Source: Sphagnum magellanicum
Taxonomy: Eukaryota; Streptophyta; Sphagnopsida; Sphagnales; Sphagnaceae
Direction: 5' to 3'
Assembly: GCA_021904315.1 (NCBI GenBank)
Contig: CM038911.1
Span: 8,095,390 to 8,159,389, forward strand
Length of the DNA stretch: 64,000 nt
In this document: positions 57,842-64,000 of the stretch, piece after piece
How positions within the stretch are numbered: the stretch's first letter is position 1
How the letters are laid out: every line of letters begins with the position of its first letter
Made by a program: the position numbers and the translations under genes
The notes under the pieces: model-generated
Databases searched by the model: none
What the model was told of the DNA's origin: nothing
What the model saw: only the letters and a program-made list of their open reading frames with translations

Positions 57842-60663
57842 CTTCAAAACTTTTGAAAACCAATGTTCTTTGATTCTTGAAATTTAAAAAGAAATTGAAA
57901 CCACCAATTATTTTTTAAAATCAAATATGAGACAACACTAGTTGTAACTCTAGTTTATAAAACTCATTGATTCTAGGTTCAAGGCATGACATTAATTTGA
58001 GTTGAGACCCTTTATTTGGGTTGGCTTCAAGGTTGAATTCAAGGTAAGTTTTAGACCTATTCAACAACATTCAACCCATTGCACTCACTATTTTCATTTG
58101 TACATTGAATGAAGCACATAGCCTTTTCAGAGTTCCTATCAAGAAACGACATTTGTCGTCTTCAATTGGTATATTTCGAACCAAGCATAATAAGCAAGGC
58201 TTAAAGCAACTTCCTATGAAGAAACCAATCAAATCATCTTTGATTATACCCAAATTGGTTGGATCTTTCAAAAAAGGTCTTTTTAAATTGTAACAAAAAC
58301 AAAAAGATCTTATTCTTGAACAATGCAATAGAATTGGACCAAACACTTTAGGACTTAAAGATTGTAAACTTTAAGACCTTAAAATTGAAACTTAGGACCT
58401 TAAAATCTAAAAAATCTAAACCTAAGACCTTAACCTTTACCTATTCCCAATTGCCATGAAGCCTTTTCTCTTATTATGGTTATGAATTCAGACTTTTTTT
58501 AATTAAACAAAGAATATATATATATATATATTGAACACCCCAAAAAAAAAGGTGTAATAAGTTGAACAAACCCTAAATTTCAAATTTATTGACTCACAAA
58601 TTCATTAAAAAAAAATCACTTGGTTTTGCATAGAGGGCTATATGTGTAATCAAAATTAAGCTAGCTTCTCACCTCTCTGGCCTGAGAAAAAATGTAACTT
58701 TCCTTTAATCATGGACAGTCATGATTCATTTGATCAAAGATGCAGATTGTGATGTAAGTTTTTTTTTTGGTTGTTTTGTTCATTAATTTAAGTCACTATC
58801 ATCACTAGTTCATTATTTGTATCATTTATTTAGAACTTACAAACTTTGTTGTGTAACAATCTTGCATTATGGAATAAAAGAGTTCATGGAAAAACATGAA
58901 AATCAACAATGGTGTATAATGACATTTTTTATTTGTATGTTTTAAAACACATTTGTTTAGGTTTCAATTGTGATGTTTACCCACTTCAAAATTTCACTAA
59001 TGTGCAACTAATTACAATTGATGTGTTAAGGTTTTGTAATTTTCTACATATTTGGACATGTTTATTTACATATTACTATAATTGTTCTTATTTTCCTATG
59101 GTTTATCGTTACTTGTCAATTTTTAAAAGTTTTTCCTCATCATAATAGGTCTTTTTTGTTAGCATGTTTTCTTTGAGTGTAGAAAAATGTTGTAAATTTA
59201 TTTTTTTGGTATTTGCTAGTTCTTCATTTAACAATCAACATAATTTGATCATAGTTGGAAAAATTTTGTTATTTTTGAATCGTATTTCATACATTAGTTC
59301 ATTTGAGATGTAAAACATTTTTTATCAACTATCTTCAATAATGTAATGATTTTATTTGTTGAAGGTTCTTGATTAATGAACACAGGTTCCTAGCATTGAT
59401 GAAACTAATGTTGAACCTTAAGTTAGTGGTGAATATGCATTGCATAAATGAATTGGGAAATATTAAAGATGTTGATTTTTTTCATGATGAATTCAAGGTC
59501 AGTTCAAAGTAGTTGTTTAATTTTTGGGGCTTTATAATCTATTTTTATTATTTTTAGTTAATATGCATTTTTGTTTTGTTTCTTGATTAGTTTCATAATA
59601 TTCCAAATATTAACAAGGAATTAGTAAGAACTAATTTAGGTTTGATATAAACAATTGTTCTTCAATGCACCATTGGCTTGTTGTTATTTGCTAAGTACAA
59701 GATGTGGTTGGAACATACAAAATCTTGATGCAACATGTGTTTCAATTTATAGATCAGCCATCTCATCCATTGATCTTTTAACCAAAACACAAAGTTAAGC
59801 TTTAAAACATATTGTTTGGTTTACATAAATGTTTTTGGAAAGGAATACTTTAGGTTTCCTGAATAAATGGTTCATTAAATACAAATATAAACTATGAAGA
59901 AAAAACATAAACAAGTAGGTGCAAATTCATTACCCAAATGTCAGAAGCTTTAGTACATGCTAAAGACAAGATGAACATGTTTGATCATCATGATTAAAAA
60001 GCTATTAAAAATAAGTATAAATTTTAATTTGTTTATTTTATTGAAATTTATTTTTTATCATATTATTTCAAACTATTTCATATGTTTATTTTAATGATGA
60101 TCATGTAGATTCAAAGGTGTAAAGTCAAGCAATACAACAAATCATTTCTATTGAAATAAAGGATGACCATACTTTGATTTTCAATATGGCATATTTCAAC
60201 AAATAGTAAGCATACAAAAAGTTTAAGGTTGGATTTAAAGTTATTTGTCTTATTTCGTTGTTGTATTCTAATGTATGTTGGATGTTGAAGTTAAATGAAC
60301 AAGTTATTGAAAGTAGTTTGAATGTTTTTCAAACAATATCCTTTTGAATTCTAGATTTTTTTCATTATATTTCTTAATGTCAATTCACACTTGTTGGTAA
60401 AGTTAATGATAAGTTATCACAATACAAATTTGGTTCACATATGGTGATTTAATTTGGTAAATAGGTGACATGTCATGATGACATGGCATATTATACATAA
60501 ATTACCCCAAAGGTGATAATGTGAGTGGTTAACAATTTGTGCAACAATGAAATCTTACAAAATTTTAAGAGTTTTGTTCCTATCATGAAAGGTAAACTAT
60601 CCCACACATAACTCATATGATAAATTATTTCAACTCCAAAATTTCTCTACCATAAATTACTTA
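57629..60663. other. AT-rich intergenic DNA, no gene seen
   Basis: Includes a 31-base poly-T (57805-57835), a TA microsatellite (about 58514-58530) and repeated ACCTTAAAA/CTTAGGACC words near 58345-58440. Scattered frames around 58.9-60.2 kb look like decayed coding DNA, but I could not assign a family. Confidence 0.4.
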
Positions 60664-60850
60664 CATAGCCATCACCCAAACATTTTTCACATGTTCAACC
60701 ATTGCCTACACACACAACCATCGCCCGTGCACTCCTCCCACATAGCCATCACCCGCACATTATTCCCACATAACCATCACCCGTGGACTCTTCATATGTA
60801 ACCATCGCCCACACACTCTTTGCGTGTAGCCATGGACCGTGCATTCATTG
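60664..60850. repeat. Degenerate tandem repeat, about 30-35 bp unit
   Basis: About six copies of a unit resembling CACATAGCCATCACCCGCAC followed by a TCTTC-like spacer. Units start near 60664, 60695, 60730, 60767, 60795 and 60825. Confidence 0.72.
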
Positions 60851-61031
60851 CATTTTGAACCTTCCATCACACCTAAAATTGTGAGCATGCACTTTGTGGT
60901 GTAATTTGTAGTGCAGTTTGTTGTATTTTCTAGACATTCAAAGTAAACGAAAAATGAATGCACACTATGTTTTTCTATTTTCTTGAGCACTTGTCATCTA
61001 TGTAATTTGTTTCTACACAAACCTAGCAAAC

Positions 61032-62279
61032 ATGGAAGAAACAAATGGAAGCAATTGTCTTCCACAACAAGAAAAAAATTCAAGGAAAGGAAAAGGAACA
61101 TGTAAAGGATGATATAATCAAATTCCACATTGTACATTGCCATTTTCATTTGTCACAATTCAAACTAGAGGTGTTACATTTAGTGGTCACAACAATAGTC
61201 AAAGAGTTATAACACCAGTTGGAACATTTAAACAAGGCCTTCATGTCAAAGGCAAGGGAATCGAGAGCACGTTGAAATATTAACATTCATACAATGCAAG
61301 AAAGTTAAACACATGGTTTTGAAACATCTAATTGATCCACAGTCCCAGATGTTTCATGCCACACAAAAGTGGGAGAAGATAGTTGAGGAATTAAGAATAT
61401 CACATAATTTTTTAAAAAATCATAATGGTAGAATGTGTAAAGATAAGTGGAATGGTTTAAATTCAAACTACAAAAGAGTTTCAAATTTTCATTTAAGCAT
61501 TGGTCACCATACTCCATTATGGGATTTGATAGTGGAAGAACATGAGAAGCATCATCTTCCAAGATAGTTCAACACAAAGTTATTGAATCATTTCAAAAAG
61601 AAAAAACAATAAACACATATTTGCATGCGAGAAATGTTCACATTAAGGGAAATGGAACGTACATTCCAACATAAAAATAAGATTCACATGATTTTGTGGC
61701 TCCTCAAACTTCAATAATGCAAGAACTTGAGAGATAATTACATTGTCGAAAAAAATGTAAGTGGAGGACAATAAACAACAAATGGATCATAAAAAAATTC
61801 AAGTAATTTTTGTGAAGATGGATGATTTTTATGAGTCCATTCAAGGTTTTTAAGAAAATTTTGTGAACACCCCACTAGTAGCACCTACAAATCCACCAAC
61901 AACCCCTATAGCTCCTAGGAACACTAGTGTGAAGCACAAAAGGTCTAATGTTTTTCCCCTAGTCATTAAAGCTTTAGACATGAACATCAAAAGCCTTATT
62001 GATGCGATGGAGTGCACTAAAAAACATAATGGCAAAATCATGAAACGAACAACCAAAAAACAGTTGAAATATTTGAAATCAAGAAAAAGGAAAATCCACC
62101 ACACAAGCAAAAACATGGTTAATGTTCTTACAAGCTTGAGTTTAGCAATGTGTCATGCATTTATTCAAGACAAAACTAATTTGTTTCCACTTGTACATCT
62201 CCTTTCAGATTCATTAGAAGATGAAAATAGACAAGACAACATTCAAATGCTTAATGATGATGAAGAAGAAGCAATTTGA
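61032..62279 (+). pseudogene. Trihelix/Myb-SANT-like DNA-binding gene, broken
   Basis: A start-like ATG at 61032 (MEETNGSNCLPQQ) runs into an in-frame TGA. Further on, a better-kept frame reads VKHMVLKHLIDPQ, KWEKIVEELRISHNF, GRMCKDKWNGLNSNYKRV and LWDLIVEEHEKHHLPR (61267-61567). The spaced Trp residues and the (C)KDKWNxLxxxYK(R)V motif are those of trihelix or Myb/SANT-like domains. A third open segment (61863-62279) is Lys-rich and helical with an acidic tail (NDDEEEA), like the C-terminal part of such proteins. Intervening stops and shifts indicate a pseudogene. The domain occurs in plant transcription factors and as an accessory protein of some transposons; I cannot tell which this was. 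Confidence 0.55.
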
Positions 62280-64000
62280 AAGATTCTAAAACCATTTTCA
62301 ATATCAAAATTTTAGTTTCAAATTTCAAATGTAAACTTTAGTGTTTCAATTTCAAAACTTGCATTATGAGAAATTACGTCCCCCAAAACCACATTGCCTT
62401 GTAATTAGAACACAAAAAATAACTTGTATACAACTATTGTGTAATTATCCCTTGCATATCATAATTATTATGCAATTATACCCTTGAAAATACAAGGAAT
62501 TAATAGATAAAGTATCACATCAAATAATAATTAATTATATTATAGTTGAAAAAGAGTTGAAAATGGGTCTTTTATACAATATTATATACACACCATACGT
62601 ACATCCATAGTCAACCATGTTTGATTTTTTGAAGAATTATAATGTAATTGCATGTGACAACTATTTTTAAAATGTTGTAAATGTGTTATTGATGCAACAA
62701 TTATGTTACAACTAGTAATTCATGTATGATGTACATACATGTGATGATGCCATGTGTTCACATTTTCATTGTTCATTATGGGATACATTTACAATTAGTT
62801 TTCAACAATGATTCCCATTGATTCAACTTGTACGGCCAATAATGTGCACTATTGAACTATCAGTGTTTAATTATGTTTTGACTATTGTGTAACAACTCAT
62901 AGTTTAATAAAAATACAAATTCATATGTAATATTTGATAAAAAAATCCTATTTCAATAATTTGAGTATTAAATATTAATTCCACTTAATACACTTAATTT
63001 CTATGAACTTATTAATTATACTAAATAATTGACTATGATTTTGAATAAATTAGTTTAATTCATATAAATCAATTTTAAATGAACTAACTAATTATGTTAA
63101 TTAAACTAAATAATATGGATGTATAAGAACAATATTTTTTCATCAAATAATAATCAAATAAATATTCACTTAATTGGGGATACTTAATAACATGAATTAA
63201 ATAGATTAATTAAAATAATTATTATTTCATCAATAATTATGAAAAAATTAATTATTTAAAATCAATAACAAATAAATTATGTTGATACATATAATTAATT
63301 TAAATGTGAAACTAAAAGCAATGTGTATATTATATTAAAACTTCAATTCAGATGTACATATGGGTATGCCTATTCATACCTTGGTTTTTTTTACCCAAAT
63401 TCATAATTAAAATTTTATTTTTACTAATAAATTATTTGTGAATAAATTAATAATGAATATGTAGTCTATTTAATTGCTATGAAAAAATTATCTAAACTAA
63501 ATAGTTAACCATTAATATGGATTATAAATCAATTTGATTTAAATAATTAGTTTGTTAATTAAATAAAATAACTAATAATATTTTTCTAATTTTCTAATAA
63601 TAAATGATTAATTACATTAATTCAAATAATTCGTCCTCTGATAATAAATTATCTGAAATAAAATAATTAAGTATTTGAAATAACTACCTAAAAAATAAAA
63701 TGAATTAAACTGATTATTTCAAATAATTAATTATATTAATTAAATAGCTGTTATTGATTCTCCAAATTTATTAACTAAATAATTACTAGAATTAGACTAA
63801 ATAATTTAGATAACTAGTTCACCGGTTAATTAACTCAAATAACGATCTAGATAATTAATTATCAGATATTTAATTCAAATAATCATTTCAGATAAAATTA
63901 GATAATTTTTTAATAATTAATTATTTGATTCAAAATAATTAATTTAAATAATTACTTCAAATGATTAAATAATTAATAACTAATTGTGTGAGTTACATAA
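62280..64000. other. Extremely AT-rich right end, no gene seen
   Basis: From about 62900 the sequence is dominated by the words AATTAATTA, TAATTAAATA and ATAATTATTT in irregular array, with hardly any G or C. No open frame or transposon domain. It may be an AT-rich satellite or a matrix-attachment type region. Confidence 0.5.

Overview
This 64 kb window is nuclear DNA from a land plant. Its genes have short introns with GT..AG borders, CT-rich 5' leaders and plant-specific protein families: a methylesterase of the MES11-15 group, a GTS1/WDR89 protein, a plastid DUF212 protein and a plant EEIG1-related protein. The DNA between genes is AT-rich and full of decayed transposons. The sequence alone does not settle the lineage. 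I see no bacterial, organellar, rRNA, tRNA or CRISPR feature.

Layout. 1-13 kb is transposon debris: a hAT-type transposase pseudogene (1-1760), a minisatellite (3.4-3.9 kb), a pogo/Tigger-like DDE transposase pseudogene (4.7-5.6 kb) and two copies of a TA-flanked MITE. 13.3-18.2 kb holds a seven-coding-exon gene on + (733 aa, EEIG1/gar2-like family). 18-28 kb is mostly repeats, with a 65-105 nt hairpin at 19.5 kb and the 3' end of a Helitron at 26.2-26.5 kb. 28.4-30.3 kb carries a weak hypothetical gene on + and a convincing small LEA-like gene on - with an ACGTG-rich upstream region. 31-38 kb is again mobile DNA, including a MITE with clear terminal inverted repeats and TAA duplications at 34.5 kb. 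38.4-56 kb is the main gene island: a plastid DUF212 membrane protein (-), a Snapin-like protein (+), GTS1/WDR89 (-) and a MES11-15-like alpha/beta hydrolase (-). 56-64 kb is repeats, a Tourist-like MITE (57.4 kb), a broken trihelix-like gene (61-62.3 kb) and a very AT-rich end.

The exon models were assembled by hand from reading frames, splice borders and recalled family sequences. All of them keep frame, and several use exons too short or too masked to stand out as long ORFs: the 52-residue last exon and the transit-peptide exon of the DUF212 gene, and exons 3-5 and 7 of GTS1. The genes do not form a pathway or cluster; they are unrelated housekeeping or signalling genes. The most unusual points are: a MES-type hydrolase with Asn where the nucleophile should be; a likely GC-AG intron; telomere-like boxes at the Snapin and GTS1 genes, including a telomere-motif hairpin in GTS1 intron 1; a Helitron end whose terminal hairpin shows methyl-CpG-type decay; and several small foldback elements. 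I found no clear evidence of a new multi-gene system.
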